Shown here: positions 32,487 to 40,181 of the stretch, piece by piece
Layout of the letters: every line of letters begins with the position of its first letter
Position numbering within the stretch: the first letter of the stretch is position 1
Source of the DNA: an uncultured Eubacteriales bacterium
Lineage (GTDB): Bacteria > Bacillota > Clostridia > Oscillospirales > CAG-272
Length of the DNA stretch: 44,396 bases
Assembly (NCBI GenBank): GCA_934503195.1
Contig: CAKSVM010000016.1
Coordinates: 1 to 44,396, forward strand
Direction: 5' to 3'
Translations under genes and position numbers: made by a program
Notes under the pieces: model-generated
The model's database searches: none
What the model was told of the DNA's origin: nothing
Seen by the model: the letters and a program-made list of their open reading frames with translations, nothing else

Positions 32487-34222
32487 CAAACGAGAAAATC
32501 ACAACGCATAAGCTTAAGCTTTCCACACTGATGACGATAAGCATCAGCGTCTCGGTCGTGGCGACGGTCATCCTGGCGGTGCTTCCGTTCATGACGATCT
32601 ATACGAATACCGTGAAGAGCGACGCCACGCTCGCGCTCGATCAGTCGGTCAGGCAGACGAAGATAACGGTTGAAAACTTCATTTCGGGCATGGAGAGCCG
32701 CCTTTCAAAGATCTGCGGCGAGCTTTCGGAGAGCGCCGATCTCACTGAGATAAACGGGAGCCTTTCGGTCGCGGCGAAGCTTGACGACTCGGTCGAGGCG
32801 ATCTGCGTCTATGATTCGGAAGGAAAGCTCATTGTCTGCGGCTCCGAGCGGACCGACCTCAAAGAGAACGGCGTGAATTTATCCTACGACGAGGAACTTT
32901 TTTCGGATTCCGACGACTTCGCGATCTCGACACCGCACGTGCAGACGCTCTTTGAGGGATATTATCCGTGGGTCGTGACGATAGTTCATCGCGAGGAGGG
33001 GATTCTTGACGGGAGGGACGCCTATGTCGCGATTGATTTTTCCTTCACCGGAATCGCGGGGTATGTCGACAGCGTCGGAATCGGTTCGCAGGGCTACAGC
33101 TTCATAATCGACAAAAACGGGGAACTTGTCTATCATCCCCGTCAGCAGATGTTATATTCGGGACTGGTGCGCGAAAGTCTTCGCAAGCTCGCCGATTTCC
33201 CCGACGGAAGCTATACCGAGGGGAATACGCTCCGGACTATTTCGACACTTGACGAGGTCGGCTGGCGGGTGGTCGGCGTGAGCTTCCTTGACGAGGTGAA
33301 CAAAACTCGTGACAAAACGCTTTCGGGAGTGCTTTTCACCGCGCTTGTCTGCTGTCTTCTGGTCGCGGTGTCGATGAGACTTATTCTCGGGAAGGTGCTG
33401 ACAAAACCCGTGAACTCGCTGATTTCGTCGATGCGGGGCTTTGAGTCGGCTCCGGACGGCTACAGATATTCCCCGGCGGAAAACCATATCGCCGAGCTTG
33501 AGATGATCTCGGATTCCTTCGGGCAGATGACGTGGATTGTCCGCTCGCTGATGGAGAAGGCGAGGGAAGAGGAAGCGACGCTCAGGAAAACCGAACTGAA
33601 AGCCCTTCAGGCGCAGATCAACCCGCATTTCCTCTACAACACGCTCGACTCGATTCAGTGGATGTGCGAGAGGGGAAAGAACGAGAGCGCGGTCAACATG
33701 GTCAGCGCGCTTGCGAGACTCTTCAGAATCAGCATAAGCCGCGGACATGAGCTTATCCCGATAAAGGACGAATTACGCCACGCCGAGAGCTATCTCGTGA
33801 TCCAGAAGTACCGCTACAGCGACCGGTTTACCTACCGCTTTGAGACCGACGAGAGCCTTGACGAATATCTGTGCGGTAAAATCACACTCCAGCCGCTTAT
33901 CGAGAACGCGATTTATCACGGAATCGAGCCGCTTATCGACGACGGAGAGATTGTCATCTCGACCGGGTCCGACGGGGAGGACATACTCATGAGGGTGCGC
34001 GACAACGGCGTCGGAATGACGGCGGAGCAGGTGAAATCGATTCTCTCAAAGGAGCGGAGCGACTCGTCGGGAATCGGAGTGAGAAACGTAAACGACCGGA
34101 TCAGAATCTGGTTCGGCGAGAAATACGGGCTTTCGGTCGAGAGCGAGCCCGACGAGGGGACGACGATCACGGTCAGAATCCCCAAGGTTACGAAAGAGGA
34201 GGAGACCGGGTATGCGAAATAA
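32483..34222 (+). CDS. YesM/LytS-type sensor histidine kinase
   Basis: 579 aa. Membrane helix at about 15-37, extracellular Cache-like domain (about 40-290; VEAICVYDSEGKLIVCG, GYSFIIDKNGELVYHP), second helix at about 285-305, HAMP segment (LTKPVNSLISSMRGF), then the His-kinase motif QAQINPHFLYNTLDSIQWM with the phospho-His, and an ATPase domain with LQPLIENAIYHGI and VRDNGVGM. Overlaps the regulator by 4 nt and the following lipoprotein by 11 nt, so the three are one translationally coupled unit. The extracellular domain is expected to contact the sugar-loaded lipoprotein (inference from related systems). Confidence 0.94.
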   Translation: MTNEKITTHKLKLSTLMTISISVSVVATVILAVLPFMTIYTNTVKSDATLALDQSVRQTKITVENFISGMESRLSKICGELSESADLTEINGSLSVAAKLDDSVEAICVYDSEGKLIVCGSERTDLKENGVNLSYDEELFSDSDDFAISTPHVQTLFEGYYPWVVTIVHREEGILDGRDAYVAIDFSFTGIAGYVDSVGIGSQGYSFIIDKNGELVYHPRQQMLYSGLVRESLRKLADFPDGSYTEGNTLRTISTLDEVGWRVVGVSFLDEVNKTRDKTLSGVLFTALVCCLLVAVSMRLILGKVLTKPVNSLISSMRGFESAPDGYRYSPAENHIAELEMISDSFGQMTWIVRSLMEKAREEEATLRKTELKALQAQINPHFLYNTLDSIQWMCERGKNESAVNMVSALARLFRISISRGHELIPIKDELRHAESYLVIQKYRYSDRFTYRFETDESLDEYLCGKITLQPLIENAIYHGIEPLIDDGEIVISTGSDGEDILMRVRDNGVGMTAEQVKSILSKERSDSSGIGVRNVNDRIRIWFGEKYGLSVESEPDEGTTITVRIPKVTKEEETGYAK

Positions 34223-35153
34223 GCTTTGGGTTCTGTGCCTTCTGATGATTTTCTGCCTTGTTTCGGGATGCGGGGAGCGGGAGGAGATAAAGGAGATCGC
34301 GGTGATCGTGAAGGCGACCGACTCGGATTTCTGGCGCAGGGTCAGAGACGGGGTGAACGCCGCGGCGACCGAGTATAACGTGAACGTCACCTTCTCGGGA
34401 CCCGGGAGCGAGGAGGATTATCTGACGCAGAATTCGCTGATCGTCTCGGCGGTGGCGAGGGGAGCCGACGCGCTGGTGATTTCGGCGATAGACTATGAGA
34501 GGACAGCCGACGCGGTTGACGCGGCGGCGGCGGCCGGGGTGAAGATCGTGATGATCGACTCGGGCGTGGATTCGGACAAGCCGGAGTGCTTTATCGGGAC
34601 GGACAATCCCGGGGCGGGGAGACTTGCGGGCGAGTCGGCGATGAGTTTATCCGGGAATCCGGTTATCGGCATTGTGAACTGCGAGTCGGCGTCCGAGAAT
34701 CTTTCGGAGCGCGAAAAGGCGTTCCGTGAGTACGTTAAGGAGAAGGGCGGTAAAATCGTCGGCGAGGTGAGCGTGGCGTCCGACACCGAGAGCGCGAAAA
34801 AGGGTGCGTCGGAGCTTCTTTCGGCGCACCCCGGGATAGATGTGATTGTCGGCTTCAACGAGTGGACGACGCTTGGAATCGGCTACGCGATAAGAGAGAA
34901 AGGCCTTGCGGACAGAGTTTCGGCGGTCGGCTTTGACAACAATCTCGTGTCGGTGGGAATGCTTGAGACGGGAGAGATGGACGTACTTCTGGTACAGAAT
35001 CCCTTCGCGATCGGGTATCTTGGCGTTCAGAGCGCGGTCGGACTGCTTTCGGGCGGAAAGGTTGATAGTCTTATGAGTACGGCGACCAGCGTGATTACAA
35101 GAGAGAATATGTTTGAGGGGGAGAATCAGAGGATATTGTTCAGGTTCGAATGA
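34212..35153 (+). CDS. Periplasmic-binding-fold lipoprotein linked to two-component system
   Basis: 313 aa. Lipobox VSGC at residue 20, then a ribose/galactose-type binding fold: IAVIVKATDSDFWRRVRDGVNAAA, ADALVISAIDYERT, VKIVMIDSGVDSD, CFIGTDNPGAGRLAGE, VIVGFNEWTTLGIGYAI, VGFDNN. Related to MglB-class proteins but only distantly similar to the mglB product here, and not beside transporter genes of its own. Its coupling to kinase and regulator recalls XylFII-LytS-YesN of clostridia, where a binding protein activates the kinase. Start overlaps yesM by 11 nt with GGAGGAG upstream. Confidence 0.92.
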   Translation: MRNKLWVLCLLMIFCLVSGCGEREEIKEIAVIVKATDSDFWRRVRDGVNAAATEYNVNVTFSGPGSEEDYLTQNSLIVSAVARGADALVISAIDYERTADAVDAAAAAGVKIVMIDSGVDSDKPECFIGTDNPGAGRLAGESAMSLSGNPVIGIVNCESASENLSEREKAFREYVKEKGGKIVGEVSVASDTESAKKGASELLSAHPGIDVIVGFNEWTTLGIGYAIREKGLADRVSAVGFDNNLVSVGMLETGEMDVLLVQNPFAIGYLGVQSAVGLLSGGKVDSLMSTATSVITRENMFEGENQRILFRFE

Positions 35154-35160
35154 CGGAAGG

Positions 35161-35183
35161 GGCTGGCGCGGAAGCGTCAGCCC
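35161..35183 (+). terminator. Hairpin after the sensor operon
   Basis: About 10-bp stem GGGCTGGCGC / GCGTCAGCCC (one G-U pair, GGAA loop, about 35159-35183) without a strong T-tract. A better terminator lies in the left arm of the helicase element at 35226-35250. Confidence 0.5.
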
Positions 35184-35267
35184 ACTTTAGTTGGCTATTC
35201 ATACACTCAATACACGTGTGTTTTTGGGGGTACTCTCCCGATTTTTTTTTACACGGATGTGTGTATT
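35182..35267 (+). repeat. Left inverted repeat (L) of the helicase element, with inward terminator
   Basis: Begins CACTTTAG, then words ATACACTCA and TACACGTGTG, a GGGGG/CTCCC hairpin (35226-35239), nine T, and ACACGG. The reverse complement matches R1 (37231-37320) at about 54 of 58 core positions. Read on the plus strand it is a terminator facing into the element, and it would also stop the sensor operon. Confidence 0.85.
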
Positions 35268-35285
35268 CTTTTCGGCAGGTGAGCG

Positions 35286-35437
35286 ACCAGTTGCTTTGCA
35301 ACTGGTGCGAACTGGGGCGAGCGCGGAGCGCGACCCCCTCCTGACAGAAACGAGATAAACCACTCAGCACAAACTAACCCTGACGTTCGAGTGCAGGGTC
35401 GCACCCTGCCTGACGTCTGCCCGCGGCGGCTCGCCGC
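35286..35437 (+). repeat. Hairpin cassette A (plus strand)
   Basis: Hairpin ACCAGTTGC-TTT-GCAACTGGT (35286-35306), then a variable GGGG...CCCC hairpin (35314-35337), a 47-bp constant block (35339-35385), then GCAGGGT-CGC-ACCCTGC (35393-35409) and GCGGCG-GCT-CGCCGC (35423-35437). The 24-bp block at 35287-35310 is identical to the reverse complement of 36837-36860, and the 47-bp block matches 36747-36793 at 40 of 47 positions. It overlaps the stop codon of the helicase gene. Confidence 0.85.
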
Positions 35438-36999
35438 TACACGGATGCGGGGATGGTCATCGTGACGATACCCTGAAAGCCTCTTACCCGTTTCGCGCCG
35501 ACACGGACGTTCATGGAGTAGGTTATCCCGTACTCCCTCTGATGCTGAATCAGATAATTCGCGAACGTCCTCTGCGACATCTCATAGAGCGCGTTGTCAA
35601 GACACCACTGGCGGTAGACCTGATAGAGATCCTTCGACGCGACCTCGCTTGACGGCTCGAAATCCACGTAGTCCTTCGCTTCCATGAAGTCGACGATGTT
35701 GTTTCCGTCACGGATGGCGGTGGCAAGATTCGCCTTTATCCGGTCGCTGAGGGTGAAGTTCCACTTGTTCGCTTTCAGCCGTTCGAGTCCCAAGAAGCAC
35801 CACCAGAGGATTCCCGGGCATTCTCCGATGATCTTCTCGGCGATGTAGGGATCGTCAACCCTGTCCTTCGGTCTGTCCTTTGTCATGACGATAAGCTGAC
35901 GGCGGAAGAATCCGTAGCTCTTGTCGTAGAGTGCCTGAATCGTTCCGTTTCCAAGGGCTATGAACCTCGCGTAGAGCTTGCCCTGATAGCTCTGCTTTCC
36001 CTTGCGTTCGAGATCCATCGGGAGTTCGGCGGTGACGAGCGACTTGATGTAGTTCGTCTGGGGAAGGGCTTCGAGCTTCAGATCGTCGTCAAGGAGGAGA
36101 AGCTTATTCTCAAGATCGGCTCTGGCGAAGGGCGACATCTCAACCTTGGCGATCGACCCGGTGTTCATGTTGGTTCCGAGGAGAGTCCGTAAGATGACTC
36201 CGAGTCTTGACTTGCCCTCGCCGCCCTTGCCGATGATGATCAGCATCTTCTGAGCCTTGGTTGACGGAATCAGACAGTAGCCGAGGAATTCCTGAATGGT
36301 CGGGATATCCTCCTCATAGAAGAGGTCGTTTAAGAACGCCATCCACCTTCTGGGCGGAAGCGGACGCTCTTCATAGGAGATCGGGAGCCGGTTTAAGCAG
36401 TACTCCTTGTCGCAGGTGAAGGTTCCGTTGAGGAAGAGAGTGCCGTTTTTCAGGTGGATCCGGTCGGACTGGGTTCTCAGCGAGTTTGAATAGACGGCGA
36501 GCCTTAAGGTGTCAAGAAGCTTTTCGACTCTGACGGGAAGACCCGAGGAGACATAGGGAGCGATGAGTTCGAAGATTTCCTTCCTGAGTGTGTTCTCGTC
36601 CTCGACAGCTCCGTCGACCGTGAAGAACTTACCGTTCATGCACTTCATGGGGTGCCTTTCGATGAAGTAGGCGCAGAATTCGAGTTCGTTCACCTTACCC
36701 TTCTCGTCCAAAAACCAAGGCAGGGCGGCGTGTCGCCGCTCACAGACGTCAGGGTCAGTCTGTGCGGAGTTGTTCATCGCGGTTCTGTCAGGATGGGATT
36801 CGGAGTTATCACTATGTGATAACTCCTTCACCCCGCTCGCACCAGTTGCAAAGCAACTGGACTCGCCTAAAGTGACATGGGTTTCGTTTTCAGGAGCGGC
36901 CTCGTTTTCGTCGGGAATCCACTGGTACTTCGCGGCGTCCTCGGGAGGAATGTCCTCGGGGGAGTAGGTGTCGTCTACGGGAATGTTCGGGTTCAACAT
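35437..36999 (-). CDS. SF3 / D5-type helicase of phage-plasmid primase family
   Basis: 520 aa. Residues about 140-230 resemble the D5 N-terminal domain (YSNSLRTQSDRIHLKNGTLFL...LPPRRWMAFLNDLFYEED). The superfamily-3 ATPase core follows: Walker A GKGGEGKS (257-264), Walker B LLLLDDDL (300-307) and ARFIALGNG as motif C. Residues about 430-515 look like a winged-helix end as in P4-family proteins. No primase (AEP) domain is present, and no integrase, transposase or other phage gene is adjacent. Residues 47-93 are encoded by hairpin cassette B and look low-complexity. AAGGAGG lies 7 nt before the ATG. Likely role: origin unwinding for the element's replication (inference). Confidence 0.85.
   Translation of the reverse strand: MLNPNIPVDDTYSPEDIPPEDAAKYQWIPDENEAAPENETHVTLGESSCFATGASGVKELSHSDNSESHPDRTAMNNSAQTDPDVCERRHAALPWFLDEKGKVNELEFCAYFIERHPMKCMNGKFFTVDGAVEDENTLRKEIFELIAPYVSSGLPVRVEKLLDTLRLAVYSNSLRTQSDRIHLKNGTLFLNGTFTCDKEYCLNRLPISYEERPLPPRRWMAFLNDLFYEEDIPTIQEFLGYCLIPSTKAQKMLIIIGKGGEGKSRLGVILRTLLGTNMNTGSIAKVEMSPFARADLENKLLLLDDDLKLEALPQTNYIKSLVTAELPMDLERKGKQSYQGKLYARFIALGNGTIQALYDKSYGFFRRQLIVMTKDRPKDRVDDPYIAEKIIGECPGILWWCFLGLERLKANKWNFTLSDRIKANLATAIRDGNNIVDFMEAKDYVDFEPSSEVASKDLYQVYRQWCLDNALYEMSQRTFANYLIQHQREYGITYSMNVRVGAKRVRGFQGIVTMTIPASV
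36722..36860 (-). repeat. Hairpin cassette B inside the helicase coding sequence
   Basis: Minus-strand copy of the cassette: CCAGTTGC-TTT-GCAACTGG (36842-36860), a GGAGTTATCAC hairpin (11-bp stem, 36802-36826), the 47-bp constant block (36747-36793), and GCGGCG-ACA-CGCCGC (36725-36739). It lies in frame in the helicase gene, codons 47-93, and inverted relative to cassette A. Confidence 0.85.
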
Positions 37000-37107
37000 A
37001 ACTGAACCTCCTTGTTATAATATTTGTCCAGGGCTTCTGAACTCCGTATGGTTCAATATTTCTGAACGTCATACTGTTCAAGGTTTCTGAACGCCCATAT
37101 TATATCA
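36991..37107 (-). promoter_or_regulatory. Promoter, 25-bp iterons and operators of the helicase gene
   Basis: Minus-strand extended -10 TGATATAAT (37099-37107). TTCTGAAC recurs at 37035, 37060 and 37085 with exact 25-bp period. The palindrome GTTCA-N7-TGAAC occurs at 36991-37007 (over the start codon), 37051-37067 and 37076-37092 (at the expected transcription start). This is a typical layout for an autoregulated replication gene or an iteron origin. Confidence 0.7.
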
Positions 37108-37230
37108 TGAATCAATGCGTCACCGCACGCCACAACGCGTCAGAGTGCGTCAGCTTTTTGCACAAAGTTTACGGTATTATAGTAAAGCATTTTGACATCA
37201 TGAGTGTGAGAAGTCTGAACTCTCCCCTCG

Positions 37231-37320
37231 CACACGCAACCGTGTAAAAAAAAAATTGGGAGAGTACCCCCGAAAACACACGTGTAATGAGTGTATAGTC
37301 ATCATGTTACCATACTAAAG
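37231..37320 (-). repeat. Right inverted repeat R1 with inward terminator
   Basis: Minus-strand order: CTTTAGTATGGTAA, TATACACTCATTACACGTGTG, GGGGGTACTCTCCC hairpin (37258-37271), ten T, ACACGG. It is the inverted partner of L at 35182-35267. In the minus direction it is a terminator pointing into the element. Confidence 0.85.
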
Positions 37321-37406
37321 CGGCCGAAGCGTATAAAAAAATCGGGGGAATGACCCCCGAAAATACGCGTATTTGCGTATAAGCGCATCGATTTACCATA
37401 CTAAAG
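37321..37406 (-). repeat. Diverged tandem copy R2, acting as terminator of the Gfo/Idh gene
   Basis: Same order as R1: CTTTAGTATGGTAA, words TATACGC and TACGCGTA, perfect 7-bp hairpin TCGGGGG/CCCCCGA (37342-37360), seven T, TATACGC. All ACAC words of R1 are ACGC here. It lies just past the stop codon of the Gfo/Idh gene. Together 37000-37412 holds only the iteron region, R1 and R2; no gene. Confidence 0.8.
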
Positions 37407-37412
37407 CGCGTC

Positions 37413-38489
37413 TCACAGTCTTGCCGACCGCTCATATTCCGACGTTATCTTTACTTCTCTCTTCTCCCGTCCGCTGACCGAGAAGCCCTCCATGACCTCC
37501 AGCGCGTGGAAGGTCTGCTTATAACCGCACCTGAACTCCGAACCCGTCAGAATGTGCCGCGCCATGTCGCGGATGCCGATGCCACGGCTGTTTTCGGGAT
37601 ATCCCTCTATAAGCGGAATCGTCTCCATGCCCTTTTCGGGAGTGAAAATCCTCACCTCGCCGCCAAAGCAGTTCGGGTCGGGTACGAACATCGTCCCCTT
37701 CGAGCCGTAGACTTCAAGTCTCGCCTGACCCGGATAGTACGCGTCAAAGGTCGTGAAAAGCGTTCCGATCGCTCCCGATCTGAATCTCATCGAGCCCGCC
37801 AGATACGTGTCGACGTCGACCTTGATTATCTCGCCCCTATGCGGCTCGCTCGTTATAAGCCTCTCGGGGAAGCTCTTCTTCGTCATCGCGAAAACCTCCG
37901 AGACGCCGCCGAGCAGATGGAGCATCGCCGTCACGTAATAGGGTCCCATGTCGAGCATCGGACCGCCGCCGCGCTTATAATAGAATTCCGGATCCGGATG
38001 CCACGTCTCGTGTCCACGGCAGATCATGAAGCCCGCCGCGCCGATCGGAGTCCCGATCACACCGTCGTCGATAAGCTTCCGGCAGGTCTGGATTCCCGCG
38101 CCCATGAAGGTGTCGGGCGCGCCGCCGAGCTTCAGTCCCTTCTCATTTGCCAGAGCCACGAGTTCCCTTGCGAGTCCGACGGTTGACGCCAGCGGCTTTT
38201 CGGAATAGACGTGCTTTCCGGCGTTAAGCGCGGCCTTTGTCACCTCGTAATGCTCGTCGGGGCGGGTTATGTTCAGGACGATATCGACATCAGGGTCGGC
38301 GAAAAGCGCGTGCATATTTTCATAGAGCTTCGGGATGTTATACTTCCTGACGGCGTTCTCGGCGCGCTCTCTTACAAGGTCGCAGACTCCGACAATCTCC
38401 AGTTCGTCCGAAAAACGCTTCGTCAGGTTTTCAAGGTAGATCCCCGAAATCGCGCCGACGCCGACGAATCCGATTCTTGTTTTCTTCAT
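37413..38489 (-). CDS. Gfo/Idh/MocA-family oxidoreductase
   Basis: 358 aa. N-terminal NAD(P)-binding fold (IGFVGVGAISGIYLENL; residues 5-21), VDIVLNITRPDEHYEVTKAALNAGKHVYSEKPLA with the conserved EKP Lys, then the C-terminal alpha/beta domain with GGGPMLDMGPYYVTAMLHLLGG (substrate site). Oxidises or reduces a sugar or sugar derivative, often making 3-keto sugars. Second gene after thuA (12 bp gap, GGAGG ribosome site), a pairing known from trehalose-utilisation loci (ThuA/ThuB). Exact substrate unknown. Confidence 0.93.
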   Translation of the reverse strand: MKKTRIGFVGVGAISGIYLENLTKRFSDELEIVGVCDLVRERAENAVRKYNIPKLYENMHALFADPDVDIVLNITRPDEHYEVTKAALNAGKHVYSEKPLASTVGLARELVALANEKGLKLGGAPDTFMGAGIQTCRKLIDDGVIGTPIGAAGFMICRGHETWHPDPEFYYKRGGGPMLDMGPYYVTAMLHLLGGVSEVFAMTKKSFPERLITSEPHRGEIIKVDVDTYLAGSMRFRSGAIGTLFTTFDAYYPGQARLEVYGSKGTMFVPDPNCFGGEVRIFTPEKGMETIPLIEGYPENSRGIGIRDMARHILTGSEFRCGYKQTFHALEVMEGFSVSGREKREVKITSEYERSARL

Positions 38490-38501
38490 ATATATCCTCC
38501 G

Positions 38502-39224
38502 TTAATACATTTTCGCTGTGTTGTGGAATCTGTCGGGCGTGAGACCGTGAGTCAGAGCGTATTCCTTCCCCTCGGCCGCCCAGACAAGCCCGCGCTTCAT
38601 GAGAAGCTCAGCCGCCGGGAATTTCTCAAACACGTCGTCGTGATGGCCGAGCGAGAGGTAGAATACCCGTCCGTTGCCCCAGAATTTCGTCCACGCGACC
38701 GGCATATCGATCGGTTTGTTTGAGATATGGTTGTAGGTCACAAGCGGGAATCTCGTCGTCGCCAGCACCTCGACCGCCGGGTCGACATGGAGATAGTAAT
38801 GCTCGGTCACGACCTCGAAGTCGTCGATTCCCTCGGTGATCGGACTTGAACCGGGACGGATATTGACGGTGTAACGCTGACCGTCGCCGCCCGGATGCGA
38901 GACCCACTGACCGCCGGTCATGAACTGCCACTCGGTATTGTTCCGGAAGGAATCGCACATTCCCCCGTGGCATCCGGCAAGCCCCGTGCCGCCGACTACG
39001 GCCTTTGAGATGTTTGAGACTCTCTCGCCGGAAATTTCTCCCATAGTCCAGCAGGGGACGATCAGATCGAGCGACGCGAGCCTTTCGGCGTCGTCAAGGC
39101 ACTCCTGATCGAAGTGAATTTCGGTTTTGTACCCCGATTCCTCAAGAAGCTTTGCGAAGCGTTCCGAGACGAGCTTTGGTTCATGGCCGTCCCAGCCGCC
39201 CGCGAAGATAAGCGCGGATTTCAT
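38502..39224 (-). CDS. ThuA-like protein (trehalose-utilisation / glutamine-amidotransferase fold)
   Basis: 240 aa. N-terminal ALIFAGGWDGHEPKLVSERFAKLLEESGY, DLIVPCWTMG, GTGLAGCHGGMCDSFRN, YYLHVDPAVEVLATT and the C-terminal WTKFWGNGRVFYLSLGHHDDVFE are typical for the ThuA family. In rhizobia ThuA acts with a Gfo/Idh partner (ThuB) in 3-keto-disaccharide metabolism; here too the partner follows. GGAGG lies 9 nt before the ATG. Divergent from the AraC gene at 39346, which probably regulates it. Confidence 0.93.
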   Translation of the reverse strand: MKSALIFAGGWDGHEPKLVSERFAKLLEESGYKTEIHFDQECLDDAERLASLDLIVPCWTMGEISGERVSNISKAVVGGTGLAGCHGGMCDSFRNNTEWQFMTGGQWVSHPGGDGQRYTVNIRPGSSPITEGIDDFEVVTEHYYLHVDPAVEVLATTRFPLVTYNHISNKPIDMPVAWTKFWGNGRVFYLSLGHHDDVFEKFPAAELLMKRGLVWAAEGKEYALTHGLTPDRFHNTAKMY

Positions 39225-39265
39225 AGAAAATTCCTCCTTTTGCGCTGTGCGCGGATTCTGACATT

Positions 39266-39271
39266 ATTATA
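39266..39271 (-). promoter_or_regulatory. -10 box of the thuA operon
   Basis: Minus strand TATAAT at 39266-39271, 42 bp before the thuA start; the -35 region is poor (TGAAAA), which suggests an activator. Confidence 0.55.
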
Positions 39272-39282
39272 CTACGCCGCGC

Positions 39283-39311
39283 TTGACTTTTCACGCCATT
39301 TGTGATATGAT
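39283..39311 (+). promoter_or_regulatory. Promoter of the AraC gene at 39346
   Basis: TTGACT (39283-39288), 17-bp spacer, TATGAT (39306-39311). It lies back to back with the thuA promoter, so one bound regulator could affect both. Confidence 0.75.
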
Positions 39312-39345
39312 ATATAGACAGAATTTATGATTTTGGAGAAAATAT

Positions 39346-40128
39346 ATGTTTTACGAATTCAGACACCCGATCGAGCCTGACTATTTCACCGTCTCAAGGG
39401 GCGAGAACCTGACCTTCCCGGCGCACCTCCACCACTGCTTCGAGCTGATAATCGTCACCTCGGGCGGAATGTCCGTCACGGTCGGCGGAAAGGAATATGA
39501 GCTGAAACCCGGAATGGCGGTCATGATCTTCCCGAATCAGATCCACTCGATAGGGACAAAAACGCGGTCGGAGCATATCATCGCGATCTTTTCGCCGACG
39601 CTTGTGAGCTTCTACTCGTCGCGGACTTCGGGAAAGCTTCCGGACGACCCCGTGTTCACGCCGGACGAATTCTATGTCAGGCGGCTTCCCTTGGTCTTGG
39701 GCGGGATACTTGAAATGAAGGGGATGCTCTACTCGCTCTGCGCGGAGTTTGATAAAGGCCGGACCTACGTCGGCTCGGACGGAAGCTCCGACTCACTGCT
39801 GGCGAAAATCTTCGCGTTCATCGACAAAAATTACGATTCGGACTGCACGCTTGAGGTTCTCTCGAAGAATGTCGGCTACGGGTATACCTATCTTTCGTCA
39901 TTTTTCCGGAAGACGGTCGGTATGTCCTACCACGATTACGTAACCGATATAAGGATCTCGAAGGTCTGTTATCTCCTCGAAAACAGCGGCGAGGAAATTT
40001 TACAGATCGCGAACGAATGCGGCTTCGGTTCACTGCGGAGTCTCAACCGTAACTTCCGCGACAGGCTGGGGGTCACGCCGACCGAGTACAGATTCGGAAT
40101 CGCGCAAAATAATGCACGAAATGTATAG
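39346..40128 (+). CDS. AraC-family regulator with cupin sensor domain
   Basis: 260 aa. N-terminal cupin-type domain (FPAHLHHCFELIIVTSGGMSVTVGGKEYELKPGMAVMIFPNQIHS, metal-like His residues 27, 29 and 30), then two helix-turn-helix motifs at 165-255 (CTLEVLSKNVGYGYTYLSSFFRKTVGMSYHDYV and EILQIANECGFGSLRSLNRNFRDRLGVTPTEYR). GGAGA lies 7 nt before the ATG. Between the divergent thuA operon and the FAD oxidoreductase genes; it likely controls both (inference). Confidence 0.94.
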   Translation: MFYEFRHPIEPDYFTVSRGENLTFPAHLHHCFELIIVTSGGMSVTVGGKEYELKPGMAVMIFPNQIHSIGTKTRSEHIIAIFSPTLVSFYSSRTSGKLPDDPVFTPDEFYVRRLPLVLGGILEMKGMLYSLCAEFDKGRTYVGSDGSSDSLLAKIFAFIDKNYDSDCTLEVLSKNVGYGYTYLSSFFRKTVGMSYHDYVTDIRISKVCYLLENSGEEILQIANECGFGSLRSLNRNFRDRLGVTPTEYRFGIAQNNARNV

Positions 40129-40145
40129 CGAAAGCCGCGGACATA

Positions 40146-40154
40146 TGATATAAT
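40146..40154 (+). promoter_or_regulatory. Extended -10 promoter of the SDR-fossil/FAD operon
   Basis: TGATATAAT at 40146-40154 with no good -35 hexamer 17 bp upstream, consistent with an extended -10 or activator-dependent promoter. Confidence 0.6.
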
Positions 40155-40181
40155 AAGTAAAAACCACGAAAGGAAGCAGAT

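Noticed and set aside
35286..36860. Diversity-generating retroelement (template and variable repeat pair)
   Set aside because: The two cassettes differ by exchanged hairpins rather than by adenine-specific changes, they are inverted, and there is no reverse transcriptase in the window.
35437..36999. Prophage remnant
   Set aside because: Only one phage-like gene is present; there is no integrase, structural gene or lysis gene, and both flanks are ordinary operons.
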